From assembly GCF_021513175.1 (NCBI RefSeq), contig NZ_CP090953.1:3282501-3346500 (forward strand): a stretch of 64,000 nt of DNA, read 5' to 3'. The translations under genes and the position numbers were made by a program. A model generated the notes under the pieces. That model ran no database searches. It was not told the origin of the DNA and saw only the letters and a program-made list of their open reading frames with translations. This DNA comes from Sphingomonas sp. S2-65. GTDB lineage: Bacteria > Pseudomonadota > Alphaproteobacteria > Sphingomonadales > Sphingomonadaceae. Positions 8,969 through 17,307 of the stretch are shown piece by piece (the stretch's first letter is position 1; each line of letters starts with the position of its first letter).

Positions 8969-10296
8969 CCATGGTGCGACGCGGTTGGCTTCTCCTTGTC
9001 GCGGCGACGCTCGTCTTCGCCGCAGTGGTCGCATGGCGCCTCTTGATCCTCCCGGGACCACTCGCCTTCGCTGGCGGCACGCAGGTCGATCTAGCCGCGT
9101 ATAGCGGCCCTGCCGTGACCGGCGTTCCCATCGAGCTCGCGCACGCGGATCCCGTGACCAAGGGCAGATATCTCGCGGAAGCCGCCGATTGCGCAGCTTG
9201 CCACACCGCCAAGGGTGGCACGCCGTTCGCAGGAGGTCGACCTTTCAAGCTCCCCTTCGGCACCATCTACACCCCCAACATCACACCCGACCGAGCCACT
9301 GGCATTGGCGCCTGGACCGATGCGGAGTTCCTGCGGGCGGTCCACAAGGGAATTGGGCGCAATGGGGAGCGCCTCTATCCCGCGTTTCCGTATGCCTCCT
9401 ACACGCTCCTGACCGACGACGACGTCCTGTCGATCCGCCGGTATCTGACGACCGTGCCCGCGGTGGTGCAGGAGAATGTTCCCAATACCTTCAGGTTCCC
9501 GTTCAACCAGCGCTGGCTGATGGCGATCTGGAGCACGTTCTTCAGCCCTAGCGAACGGTTCCGTCCGATCGCCGAACGGAGTGCGCAGTGGAACCGCGGC
9601 GCCTACCTGGTCGAGGCTGCTGGTCATTGCGGTGAATGCCACACTCCGCGCACGCTGATGCAGGCGATGGACACGCGTCGCAAGTTTGCCGGCGGTCAGG
9701 CCGAAGGCTGGAACGCCTACAACATCACCGGTGACCGCACGAGCGGAGTCGGCGCGTGGTCGCCGGCAGATCTCGCCTCATACCTGTCCAAGGGGCATGC
9801 GCCTGGCCACGGAGTGGCTTCCGGCCCGATGGCGGAGGCGGTCGAGCTGAGCACCAGCCGCATGACGCCCTCCGACATCGCCGCGATGGTGATTTATCTA
9901 CGCACGGTCCCGCCAGTCGGCACGAGGGCCTCTCCCCGGATGGCTGGTCCCGTCTCTGCGGTCCCGGCTTCTGGACCGGGTGGCGATCCTGCAGGGAGGC
10001 GGATCTTCGAGGGCGCCTGCGCCAGCTGTCACGCCTGGAGCGGCCGCGGAGCGATCACGTCCGATCAGCAGCTGACGGGGAACCGCGCCGTGAACGACGC
10101 GACGGCGGCGAACGTCGCCATGATGATCCTCAACGGCATCGGCGAACCCGAACATGCGGGTGCCTTCATGCCCAGCTTCCGCGCCTCCTACACCGATGCG
10201 GAGATCGCGTCGGTGGCCAACTACGTCACGGCTAGGTTCGGCGCGAAGCCGTCGCGGGTCACTGCGGCGGACGTCCGGAAGATGCGCGAGGAATAG
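8965..10296 (+). CDS. membrane-anchored tri-haem cytochrome c, electron acceptor subunit
   Basis: A 443-residue periplasmic cytochrome with an N-terminal membrane anchor (about residues 7-30) and three CXXCH haem sites: CAACH at 76-80, CGECH near 222 and CASCH near 352. This is the layout of the cytochrome subunit of membrane-bound alcohol and aldehyde dehydrogenases, which pass electrons to ubiquinone. The start ATG at 8965 overlaps the preceding stop (ATGA). The first in-frame start upstream would lie inside the molybdenum subunit gene and break the signal anchor. With the two upstream subunits it makes a complete periplasmic oxidation module feeding the respiratory chain. Confidence 0.93.
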   Translation: MTMVRRGWLLLVAATLVFAAVVAWRLLILPGPLAFAGGTQVDLAAYSGPAVTGVPIELAHADPVTKGRYLAEAADCAACHTAKGGTPFAGGRPFKLPFGTIYTPNITPDRATGIGAWTDAEFLRAVHKGIGRNGERLYPAFPYASYTLLTDDDVLSIRRYLTTVPAVVQENVPNTFRFPFNQRWLMAIWSTFFSPSERFRPIAERSAQWNRGAYLVEAAGHCGECHTPRTLMQAMDTRRKFAGGQAEGWNAYNITGDRTSGVGAWSPADLASYLSKGHAPGHGVASGPMAEAVELSTSRMTPSDIAAMVIYLRTVPPVGTRASPRMAGPVSAVPASGPGGDPAGRRIFEGACASCHAWSGRGAITSDQQLTGNRAVNDATAANVAMMILNGIGEPEHAGAFMPSFRASYTDAEIASVANYVTARFGAKPSRVTAADVRKMREE

Positions 10297-10327
10297 TCCT
10301 GCGCGCTGCGACATAAGGAGAAGATCT

Positions 10328-10675
10328 ATGCACATGATGGATTGGAACAACTATCGGGACCAGGTGCTCGCAGGCGTCGGAGGGATCGGGAAGATCTCGC
10401 CTGAGACGACACGCGGCTACGCCGCCCTGAGTGCCGCTGGCGACAAGACCGGCTATCTCGACAAGAAAACCCGGGAGCTGATCGCTGTCGCCTGCGCAGT
10501 CAGCCTGCGCTGTGACGGCTGCATCACGGTCCACACCAAGGCGGCACGGGACGCGGGTGCGACCGAGAACGAGTTGACCGAGGCGCTGGGGGTGGCGGTC
10601 GCTCTGAACGCAGGCGCCGGACTGGTCTACTCTACGCGGGCGAGGGATGCGTTCTCCGCAGTCGCAGAGGCCTGA
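10328..10675 (+). CDS. carboxymuconolactone decarboxylase / AhpD-like protein
   Basis: A 115-residue all-alpha protein of the CMD/AhpD family, with the redox-type motif CDGCITVH near residues 61-68 that is characteristic of alkylhydroperoxidase AhpD-like members. It probably acts as a small thiol-dependent peroxidase or carbonyl-detoxifying protein; the exact activity is unknown. The start is the ATG at 10328 with AAGGAG at 10315-10320. It follows the cytochrome gene by 31 bp on the same strand and so is probably the last gene of the molybdenum dehydrogenase operon. A short GGGC-TTC-GCCC hairpin follows at 10681-10691 but has no T tract. Confidence 0.88.
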   Translation: MHMMDWNNYRDQVLAGVGGIGKISPETTRGYAALSAAGDKTGYLDKKTRELIAVACAVSLRCDGCITVHTKAARDAGATENELTEALGVAVALNAGAGLVYSTRARDAFSAVAEA

Positions 10676-10739
10676 GCACAGGGCTTCGCCCGTCCGCTCC
10701 GCGGGTCCGCCGCAATGAACGTGTGGGCGGGCCCGTCAA

Positions 10740-10757
10740 TATCGACCGAGGTATGTG
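10740..10757. promoter_or_regulatory. weak operator-like half site
   Basis: On the minus strand it reads CACATACCTCGGTCGATA, keeping the TACC half of the repeated palindrome but with a degraded second half. It lies 72 bp upstream of the MEDS-domain gene. Kept because of its intergenic position; binding is uncertain. Confidence 0.35.
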
Positions 10758-10828
10758 TTGTTTCGGCGAGGTGCTGGCGGGACAGTGCTGGCCATGCCTC
10801 TGAGGCGAATTGGGCGGGTGGTTCTATA

Positions 10829-11494
10829 ATGGTTGAATTGAGCGAAGTCTTGTTGGTGGAAGGGGAGACTACGCTTCCAGGTGGCTGGTTCGACGTGAGG
10901 GGGCACGTCTGCGGCTTGTTCAGCGGCGTGGAGGAACAGTATCAGGTTCTTCTTCCCTTCATCAAGGAGGGGCTCGACCGTGGGGAGCGTGCCTGGCACA
11001 CCGTCGATCCTCGCCGGAAGCTGGATCATGCTCGTCGCCTCGAAGCCTTCGGCATCGACGTCGAGGCTCTGATCTCCTCGGGGCAGCTTGTCGTGCACGA
11101 CTGGGAGGAGGCCTTCTTCGGCGCGGGCGACTGGGACAACATGAAGACGGTTGAGAACTTCCGGGCGCTTTGCGTCGCCGGGCGATCGCTCGGCTTTCCG
11201 CGGACACGGTTCATCTGGGAAGGCGAATACGCAATGGCCGTTCACACGCCCGATGAACTGCTCGAATACGAGGCGATCTTCCAAGCTCACGCGTTTCCAA
11301 CTCCGCAGGATCAGGACGTGATGATCTGTGCGCTGAAGATGCCGGAATGGAGCGGCGAGGTTCTCGTGAACGCGCTGCGGACCCATCCCTACGCCATTGT
11401 GGGGGGGCAATTTCGGGAGAATGCCTTCTACGAGGCGCCTGAGGACATTCTGGCAGCCTGCCGACGTAAGCGGTCGGCGGCCCGTTGCTGCTGA
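10829..11494 (+). CDS. stand-alone MEDS (DcmR-type) sensor domain protein
   Basis: A 221-residue protein that is almost wholly one MEDS domain, named from methanogen/methylotroph DcmR sensory domains. It shows the opening HVCGLFSGVEEQYQVLLPFI, the GLDRGERAWHTVDP segment, and IWEGEYAM with a nearby acidic stretch. The family has a RecA/KaiC-like fold and is thought to sense small molecules. No DNA-binding or kinase domain is attached, unlike DcmR itself, which has an HTH. It ends 3 bp before the next gene, a histidine kinase, so it most likely feeds a signal to that kinase. The ATG at 10829 was taken although its Shine-Dalgarno match is poor; upstream in-frame codons lie in non-conserved sequence. 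The C-terminal RRKRSAARCC tail is unusual. Confidence 0.85.
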   Translation: MVELSEVLLVEGETTLPGGWFDVRGHVCGLFSGVEEQYQVLLPFIKEGLDRGERAWHTVDPRRKLDHARRLEAFGIDVEALISSGQLVVHDWEEAFFGAGDWDNMKTVENFRALCVAGRSLGFPRTRFIWEGEYAMAVHTPDELLEYEAIFQAHAFPTPQDQDVMICALKMPEWSGEVLVNALRTHPYAIVGGQFRENAFYEAPEDILAACRRKRSAARCC

Positions 11495-11497
11495 GCC

Positions 11498-13240
11498 ATG
11501 TTGATCGCTCAAGGGGATGGGCCGAAGCTGAGCTCCGGCGATCTGGAAGCCGACAGTCTCAGGAGCTGCGTCAACGACCTCGTGGGCGTGCTGTCGCTGC
11601 GCGCTCTTTGGGCCGGCGGCGAGCCGGCTCGGATCGCCGAGGTCCTCGTCCAGTCCCTGAGCGCGGTTCTCGAGCCGGACTTCGTCTACCTACGACTGGT
11701 GCAAGGCGGCGGGGATTGCAGGCAGGAAGTATTCCGGGCGGGTCCATCAGCCGGGGAACGCCTTACGGTCCGAGCGGTCTCGGACGTTCTTGACGATTGG
11801 ATGGGTGGCGCTCTCAACCCCTGCATCGGCGTAACCAGCAGAGTGGTCGAGGGCGAGCCGGTGACTCTCGTCGCTCAGCACCTCGGCGTCAGGGACGAAT
11901 TTGGAGTGGTGATGATCGGCGCGCGCCGTGAGACCTTCCCGACCGCCACGGAACGGTTGCTGGTGAACGTCGCCGTGAGCCAGGCGCTGATCGGACTGCA
12001 GGAGAGCGCGCGGCTCGCGGAGCAGCGTGCGAGGGCCGCGGAGCTCGATCGGATGGTCGCCCAGCGAACCTTGGAACTCGCGGTCACGAACAAGATGCTC
12101 AGGCGGAGCGAAGCGCTCCTGAGTGAGGGGCAGCGGCTGAGCCTGACCGGAAGCATTGCATGGCGACCGGACAGGGACGAAATCACTTGGTCCGAGCAGA
12201 CGTATCGGCTCTTCGACATCGAGCCTACGGACGGACCAAGCCCGGACATCATCTACAGCCGAATTCACCCCGACGACCTCTGCGGATACAAGTCCCTGAT
12301 AGAGAGGGCCAAGACCGGGGCGATGGAGGATCACGCCTACGAGTTCCGGCTCGTGAGACGCACGGGGGATGTTCGCTACATGCGCCTGGTTTGGCGAGCG
12401 CTCGTCGAAGGACCCGAGGATTTCGAGTATCTCGCGGCGATTCAGGATCTGACGGAGCGCAGGCAATCCGAGGCCGCTGCCGCCGCCTACCAGACTCGAA
12501 TGAGCGAGATGCGCGATGAGTTGGCGCATGCCAACCGCTTGGCGACGGTGGGCCAATGGACCGCGGCGATATCGCACGATGTCCGACAGCCTCTGACCAG
12601 CGTCATGCTCAGTGGCAACACGAGCCTCAACTGGCTGGCTGCCGAACCGCCTGACGTCGCTGCGGCTCGAAGGGCTATCGACCGGGTCATAAACGGGGCA
12701 AGACGCGCGATAGACATACTGGACCGCACGAAATCCTTCGCGAAGAAGTCGTTCGTCAGGAGGGAGACCTTGACGCCGAACGACATCGTTGACGACACCG
12801 TCGCTCTGGTGGGTTCGGACGCGCACCGGCGAGGCATCACTATCTCGACGCACCTGAACGGCTCCATCGCGATCGTCGCCGATCGCCTTCAGGTGCAGCA
12901 GGTCGTCATGAACCTGGTGGTCAACGCCATCGATGCGGTTGCGACCTTCGGTGGTGAGAAGAAGGAGGTGACGGTGGAAACCTGGGACGAGGACGGCTCT
13001 TCGATCGTGATCGAGGTGCGGGACAACGGGCCTGGCATACCGGAGGCGCAGCGCGAAAGGCTGTTCGAGGCATTCTTCACCACGAAGGCCGATGGTATGG
13101 GCATGGGCCTCGCGATCTGCCGCGAGATCGTCGAAGCGCACGGCGGGAGCCTTACCATGACGCCGGCCGCGCCTCATGGAGCCGCTTTCAAGGTCGCGCT
13201 TCCACAGGAGTTCGAGCCGTACGCCGCGTCCGCCGGCTGA
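11498..13240 (+). CDS. GAF-PAS sensor histidine kinase, FixL-like
   Basis: A 580-residue cytoplasmic kinase without membrane segments. A GAF-like domain spans about 25-165, a coiled linker 170-205, and a PAS fold with its PAC tail about 215-325. A HisKA helix pair follows with His360 in AISHDVRQPL, then an HATPase_c domain (about 440-575) with MNLVVNAIDAV, DNGPGIP and GMGMGLAICREIV boxes. The H-[DE]-x-x-QP phospho-box is that of FixL/TodS-type kinases, which pair with FixJ/NarL-type regulators; the only such full regulator here is at 4078. It lies 3 bp after the MEDS-domain gene and almost certainly shares its transcript. The ligand is unknown. Confidence 0.92.
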   Translation: MLIAQGDGPKLSSGDLEADSLRSCVNDLVGVLSLRALWAGGEPARIAEVLVQSLSAVLEPDFVYLRLVQGGGDCRQEVFRAGPSAGERLTVRAVSDVLDDWMGGALNPCIGVTSRVVEGEPVTLVAQHLGVRDEFGVVMIGARRETFPTATERLLVNVAVSQALIGLQESARLAEQRARAAELDRMVAQRTLELAVTNKMLRRSEALLSEGQRLSLTGSIAWRPDRDEITWSEQTYRLFDIEPTDGPSPDIIYSRIHPDDLCGYKSLIERAKTGAMEDHAYEFRLVRRTGDVRYMRLVWRALVEGPEDFEYLAAIQDLTERRQSEAAAAAYQTRMSEMRDELAHANRLATVGQWTAAISHDVRQPLTSVMLSGNTSLNWLAAEPPDVAAARRAIDRVINGARRAIDILDRTKSFAKKSFVRRETLTPNDIVDDTVALVGSDAHRRGITISTHLNGSIAIVADRLQVQQVVMNLVVNAIDAVATFGGEKKEVTVETWDEDGSSIVIEVRDNGPGIPEAQRERLFEAFFTTKADGMGMGLAICREIVEAHGGSLTMTPAAPHGAAFKVALPQEFEPYAASAG

Positions 13241-13473
13241 ACGCACGTCGATGACCTCCGGCCCAAAGCGGACACGCCGGAGCGCAGGCTCGCACTTCGA
13301 AGGTCAGACGCAGGCTGCCCCCGAAATCTCTGACGCTCTTCCCACCGCGTCGAGCGTTTCGAGCGCTCGGGCGAAGCCGTGCTGCGCTCGTCAGGTTCAA
13401 GGACGCCAGCCGCCACGCTGATGGCCTGATCGGAGGGACAACGTGGCGTGGCCGACTAGAGAGATCCGACTCT
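13241..13473. other. non-coding spacer between convergent genes
   Basis: This holds the 3' regions of the histidine kinase and of the convergent cupin gene. No gene with family features, no repeat and no strong hairpin was recognised. Confidence 0.5.
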
Positions 13474-13983
13474 TTATTTCTGCGCGACCGACGGAACGCC
13501 GTCTGCCCAATCCTGTCGACCGGGCGCGAAGAAGTCGATGTCGATCGTGTCTTCCGGGCAATGGAATTCATGAGGGACGTTGGGCGGGATAATCAGGATC
13601 GTCCCTGCCGTCATCACGAACCGGCGCCCTTGGGAGAACACGTCGCACCGGCCTGACACGATCCAGGTGATCTGCTCGTTGGAATGATGGTGCAGCGGGA
13701 AGACTCCACCGGCCTTCACCGTCCATTTCACGAAAGTCGACTGTGCACCGCTGAGATACTGCCGTTGAACAAGAGGAGAGATCTGCTCCTTTGGTTGGGC
13801 GTCGAGCGCATACATGAGCGGCAGGGCTGCAGTATGATTGCTGACGGAGGGGATCATGCCTCGTGAAGGTGCTTTGGTCACGATTGGCCCATCGTTGATG
13901 GATGGAGCTGGCGCGGTCTGAGCAAAGGCGGCGCTCGACGTCGCGGCGACACCTGCGATCAGCGACGTGATCATTCGGAGCAT
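13474..13983 (-). CDS. exported cupin-domain protein
   Basis: A 169-residue protein with a clear Sec signal peptide (cleavage after AAFA at about residue 21) and a single cupin barrel. The first cupin motif, PLHHHSNEQITWIVSG, carries the metal-binding His and Glu residues; the second appears in IPPNVPHEFHCPEDT. It is therefore a periplasmic small-molecule binder or enzyme, with no pathway visible. It sits alone, convergent with the upstream kinase and 78 bp beyond the stop of the CPBP protease gene. No copy of the repeated palindrome was seen in front of it. Confidence 0.82.
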   Translation of the reverse strand: MLRMITSLIAGVAATSSAAFAQTAPAPSINDGPIVTKAPSRGMIPSVSNHTAALPLMYALDAQPKEQISPLVQRQYLSGAQSTFVKWTVKAGGVFPLHHHSNEQITWIVSGRCDVFSQGRRFVMTAGTILIIPPNVPHEFHCPEDTIDIDFFAPGRQDWADGVPSVAQK

Positions 13984-14061
13984 AGACTGTGACCTTCTTC
14001 TGAACGGGTGGGATGGACGGCGACAACGCTATCGGCTCCGCGTCCTTGGTGCAGCGTAGCG

Positions 14062-15012
14062 TCAGCTATGGCTTGGTCGGTGCGAGATGCCGCCGGTCGC
14101 TGCGTGATCAGACGTTCGACATCGCGCATGCGTTTGGGTCAGGCGCATCGTTGCGAGGAAGACGGCGAGACCGATGATGACGGCAACCGGTGACGCCTCC
14201 GGTCCGAAGTCGCCGCCACTCAGCCAGGCGGCTGCATGCGGAAGGGGCGTCGTGGTAAGGAGGCTTCCAGTGCTCGGCATGCCCGACACGCTCGCGCCAA
14301 GGACCGCCCCCTGCGCGAAGTTCCAACCGGCATGGGCGCCTACCGACATCCAGATCCGCCCCGTGAGCAGGTAGAAGCCGGCGAACGTCAGGCCCGCCTC
14401 CACTGCGATGGCGGCCGCCGACCCCAGGCTTGCCCCCGGGTTGCCAAGGTGTGCCAATCCGAACAGCGCGGCGGAAAGAGCAAGCGCCACGTCCACGCGG
14501 AACGCTCGCGCCAGCAGTCTGAAGATCACCAGCCTCGCCAAGAGCTCTTCGAGCAGCCCGGTGCCGAGCGCTTCGCGGACGTCGTGGGGCCAGTCAGCCC
14601 AGACGGTGGCCCTGATGGAATAGATGCCCGCCAGCCAGAGGACCCCGACGGTGGCTGTCATGATCGCGGCACCGATCGCTATCCCGGCGGCAAGCTCCCG
14701 CGGCAGAGGACCGAGCGCGAGTTCTGCGGGACTGCGCCTTTCTCCCCACTGCACCAGCGTCGCATAGGCGCCATATGCTAATATGACGGTGAGGAAGGCC
14801 ATGGCCAGGATCACCGTCTCGTTGGACGTGAAGCTGCGGACCACCGACTGGAGCGAGAGGATCGCAAGCATAACTGCGAGCAGCAGGATCATCCACAGCA
14901 GGCATCGCAACGGTCGCCATTTGCCCCGGAGCACCCCCGAGACGTCGGGCAGGTTGCAGCCGAGGAGATCGGAGGTGGGCGCTGGCACCAAGTGCCTACG
15001 AGGTCTTCGCAT
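14062..15012 (-). CDS. CPBP-family intramembrane metalloprotease
   Basis: A 316-residue polytopic membrane protein with about seven or eight hydrophobic segments. It carries the CAAX/Abi (CPBP) motifs: EELLARLVIFR (EExxxR), FGLAHLGN (FxxxH) and HAGWNFAQG (HxxxN). These form the putative metal site of intramembrane glutamic/metallo proteases of this family. In bacteria such proteins are linked to bacteriocin immunity or membrane protein turnover; nothing here favours either. The true start may lie inside the first 40 residues, which are Arg- and Pro-rich before the first hydrophobic segment. It is not obviously in an operon. Confidence 0.85.
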   Translation of the reverse strand: MRRPRRHLVPAPTSDLLGCNLPDVSGVLRGKWRPLRCLLWMILLLAVMLAILSLQSVVRSFTSNETVILAMAFLTVILAYGAYATLVQWGERRSPAELALGPLPRELAAGIAIGAAIMTATVGVLWLAGIYSIRATVWADWPHDVREALGTGLLEELLARLVIFRLLARAFRVDVALALSAALFGLAHLGNPGASLGSAAAIAVEAGLTFAGFYLLTGRIWMSVGAHAGWNFAQGAVLGASVSGMPSTGSLLTTTPLPHAAAWLSGGDFGPEASPVAVIIGLAVFLATMRLTQTHARCRTSDHAATGGISHRPSHS

Positions 15013-15266
15013 GATCCTATCCGCTTTGCTGGAGTGCGACGAGGTGGAGGCAACGCGGACCGCCTATCGCGCTGCTGGTGTGCATTGCCGACGCTGGCGA
15101 AGCGCATTCCGTGCTTCTGGCCGAGGGCGCTTCTGTTTCATCTGGGCGTCGACCGCCGTCTCGCGGCTGTTGCGACGAGATGGCGGCCGCACATGGAATT
15201 GGCCATACGACCTGTGAGGCGTGCCTCACCCCACATGGTAGGTGCTGGATGCGTGCATGGTGTGCG

Positions 15267-15569
15267 TCAGTCTAGCCGTCGCAAGGGTTCGAGGCGCAGG
15301 GGTTCGCTCAGGAGTTCCTCGAACCTTGAGGCGAGTGCCTCGAGATTGGCGGCCTTGGCGTGCGCATCGAGCGCCGCCCGATCCTTCCAGACTTCAAACA
15401 TCACCACGGTGCCGGGATGCTCGCGGCTTACATGTGGCTCGTATGAGATGCATCCAGGCTCGTCGCGAACCTTGGGGACGATCGCGAGAACGGCATCTAC
15501 GAGTGCCTGCTCCTTGCCGGGCTTGGCGACGAGATGGGCGATAAGTTGAATTTGGTTCTGGTCGGTCAT
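15267..15569 (-). CDS. ABM-domain (YgiN-like) quinol monooxygenase family protein
   Basis: A 100-residue dimeric ferredoxin-like-fold protein of the antibiotic biosynthesis monooxygenase family. Its opening QIQLIAHLVAKPGKEQALVDAV, the EPGCISYEPHVS segment and the VVMFEVWKDRAALDAHAK stretch are all typical. Such proteins oxidise quinols or bind aromatic products without a cofactor. It starts 8 bp after the stop of the exported royal-jelly-type protein, so it is the last gene of the minus-strand run from 18018. The long N-terminal extension available in frame was rejected because it would read through the upstream gene. Confidence 0.88.
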   Translation of the reverse strand: MTDQNQIQLIAHLVAKPGKEQALVDAVLAIVPKVRDEPGCISYEPHVSREHPGTVVMFEVWKDRAALDAHAKAANLEALASRFEELLSEPLRLEPLRRLD

Positions 15570-15577
15570 GGTTGCTC

Positions 15578-16717
15578 TCACTTCAGAAGCACGGGGCCGG
15601 CGCCGACACGCACGCGCAGCAGTTGGTAGGGTTGCCGGCGCAGGTCTCGGCCTTTGTGGAAGCCTGCCTGGCGATGCAGCTGGTTGGCCGTGAAGTAGAG
15701 CCACCCATCCGTTCCGACCGAAAGCGTGTCGGGCCAGAGGATCCGTGGATCCTGGGCGATTGTCGTCCACTTGCCCTCGGCGAAGCGACGGATCGTGCCG
15801 TGTTCATAGTCGCCGGCATAGATGTTGCCGTCCGCATCCTCGGCGAGGCCGTCTGAAGGCGCCTTGGGTCCAAGGTCGGTGATGGAAGCGGCGATCTGCG
15901 CCTCCGTGACGCTGGGGTCGCGCAGCAGCGCGGTCGGGACGCTGTAGAAGTGGCGGCTGGAGAGGGCGCAATAGTAGAGGGTGGCGCCATCGGGAGAGAT
16001 CGCGATGCCGTCGGTGCCGACCAGCCAGGGCGTCGGCGAACCACCGGCCGGTCGGTTCATCAGAACCTGTCCGTCGATGACCGGTTTGAAGCCTGGGTCC
16101 GGCATGGTGCTCGCGTGGCCGGAGAGGCGACGGAGCGCCTTTCCGGTCGCGAGGTCGACGACGATCAGACCGCCTGGCCCCTTGATCGAGCTGTCGGTGA
16201 TGTATGCGACCCCCTGCTCGCCCTGCCGAAGATCGAAGCGAACGTCGTTCAGGTAGGTCGTCGGCAGAACGACGTCCGGCTGGTCGAGCAGCAGGGTCTT
16301 CACGATCCTGTTCGTGGCAAGGTCGATAGCGACGAGCTTGGCCCCTCCGGCCACGGGGGCGGAGAAGCCGGGCGCACCGGTGTCGAGGACCCAGAGGCGA
16401 TTGGCGCCGTCGGCGACGACGCTCTGCACGCTTACGAAATGGCTTCGTGCGGTTCCGCTCCGCAGATCGTTTGCGTCAAGGTTGGGATAGGGCGTCGGCC
16501 TTCCATTTTTGAGTTCGGCCACGGCGAATGGCGCCTTGTCTCCCCATTGGGGGTAGTTGAGGAAGATCCGCCCGCTTGGGGCGACCGTGACGCCGGTTGG
16601 CATGGCGCCCGTCAGATCGGCGACCACTTCGACGGTGCCGGGCTTCTGCTGAGCCGAGACGGGAGCCGAAATCGTGAGAGCAGTGAGTGTCAGGGCCGCT
16701 ATCGAGTGTCTGGGCAT
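15578..16717 (-). CDS. exported major royal jelly protein (Yellow)-family propeller, paralogue A
   Basis: A 379-residue secreted protein with a signal peptide cut after about residue 22 (ISAPVSA-QQ). The body has the MRJP/Yellow arrangement of a six-bladed propeller: GVTVAPSGRIFLNYP, LWVLDTGAPGF, YLNDVRFDL, AYITDSSIKGPGGLIVVDL, GIAISPDGATLYY and SDGLAEDADGNIYAGD. Family function in bacteria is unknown; related lactonase-like propellers hydrolyse lactones. The ATG at 16717 is preferred over a TTG six bases earlier because AAGGA stands at the right distance. It sits between the SnoaL-like and ABM genes. A second paralogue is encoded at 22307. Confidence 0.88.
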   Translation of the reverse strand: MPRHSIAALTLTALTISAPVSAQQKPGTVEVVADLTGAMPTGVTVAPSGRIFLNYPQWGDKAPFAVAELKNGRPTPYPNLDANDLRSGTARSHFVSVQSVVADGANRLWVLDTGAPGFSAPVAGGAKLVAIDLATNRIVKTLLLDQPDVVLPTTYLNDVRFDLRQGEQGVAYITDSSIKGPGGLIVVDLATGKALRRLSGHASTMPDPGFKPVIDGQVLMNRPAGGSPTPWLVGTDGIAISPDGATLYYCALSSRHFYSVPTALLRDPSVTEAQIAASITDLGPKAPSDGLAEDADGNIYAGDYEHGTIRRFAEGKWTTIAQDPRILWPDTLSVGTDGWLYFTANQLHRQAGFHKGRDLRRQPYQLLRVRVGAGPVLLK

Positions 16718-16740
16718 GAGCAATTCCTTTGGAGGTGTGA

Positions 16741-17292
16741 TCAGCGCGGGACGATGCCGATCTGCTGAAGGAAGGTGAGGTTGTCCTCCAGATGCCAGTT
16801 GTCGGTGATCCGCCCGCCGCGCACCCGAACGATGTCGGTGGCGATGAAGTCGACCGCCTGGCCAGTCCCGGCCTTGTCGCCGAAGTGCCCCGTGAAGTGG
16901 CCGGTGAAGCGCAGATGCGAGACGACCCGGTCGCCTACGATCAGGCGTTGGACTACCGACACCCGCAGGTCCGGGACTGCGCCGAGGAACGCCTTGGAGG
17001 CCGCCATCGGGCCCGCCGGGCCCTGGGGTCGCCCCGGCGGCAGCGTGTGGTCCACGAAGTCTGAGCTGATCGCGGCCGCGATCAGCGCTTCGCTGCCATT
17101 CGCCCAGAAGCCGTAGAACGCCTCCACGGGCTTCAGGATCTCGCGGCGGCGAGCATCCGTGATGTCTTTGGAAGACACCAACTCGCGAGGCTGCGTGGCT
17201 GCGATCGCAGCAGTGTCGCTCAGCGTCTGCGCCTGCGCCGGCGTCTGTGCGGCAAGCAGGCCAAGTACGAGGCCGATGGTTTTCCGTCGCAT
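16741..17292 (-). CDS. exported SnoaL-like (ester cyclase/NTF2-fold) protein
   Basis: A 183-residue protein with a signal peptide (cleavage near ALA/QAQ at about residue 22), then an NTF2-fold SnoaL-like domain. Recognisable parts are VEAFYGFWANGSEALI, the DFVDHTLPPGRPQGP stretch with the family Asp-His, the F-L-G-A-V-P-D-L-R segment, and a C-terminal GGRITDNWHLEDNLTFLQQIG. The family includes polyketide cyclases and many exported proteins of unknown role. It follows the SDR gene by 15 bp and precedes the propeller gene by 23 bp, so these are probably one operon. Confidence 0.85.
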   Translation of the reverse strand: MRRKTIGLVLGLLAAQTPAQAQTLSDTAAIAATQPRELVSSKDITDARRREILKPVEAFYGFWANGSEALIAAAISSDFVDHTLPPGRPQGPAGPMAASKAFLGAVPDLRVSVVQRLIVGDRVVSHLRFTGHFTGHFGDKAGTGQAVDFIATDIVRVRGGRITDNWHLEDNLTFLQQIGIVPR

Positions 17293-17307
17293 GGGAGCTT
17301 CTCCTGT

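Noticed and set aside
7514..9061. A 515-codon minus-strand open frame
   Set aside because: It runs opposite the molybdenum subunit gene and shows no family features.
13084..13101. GGTATGGG half of the repeated palindrome
   Set aside because: It encodes the conserved glycine box of the kinase at 11498, which explains the sequence.
15227..15244. CACATGGTAGGTG near the ABM stop
   Set aside because: No gene start lies within a sensible distance, and only five bases of one half match.
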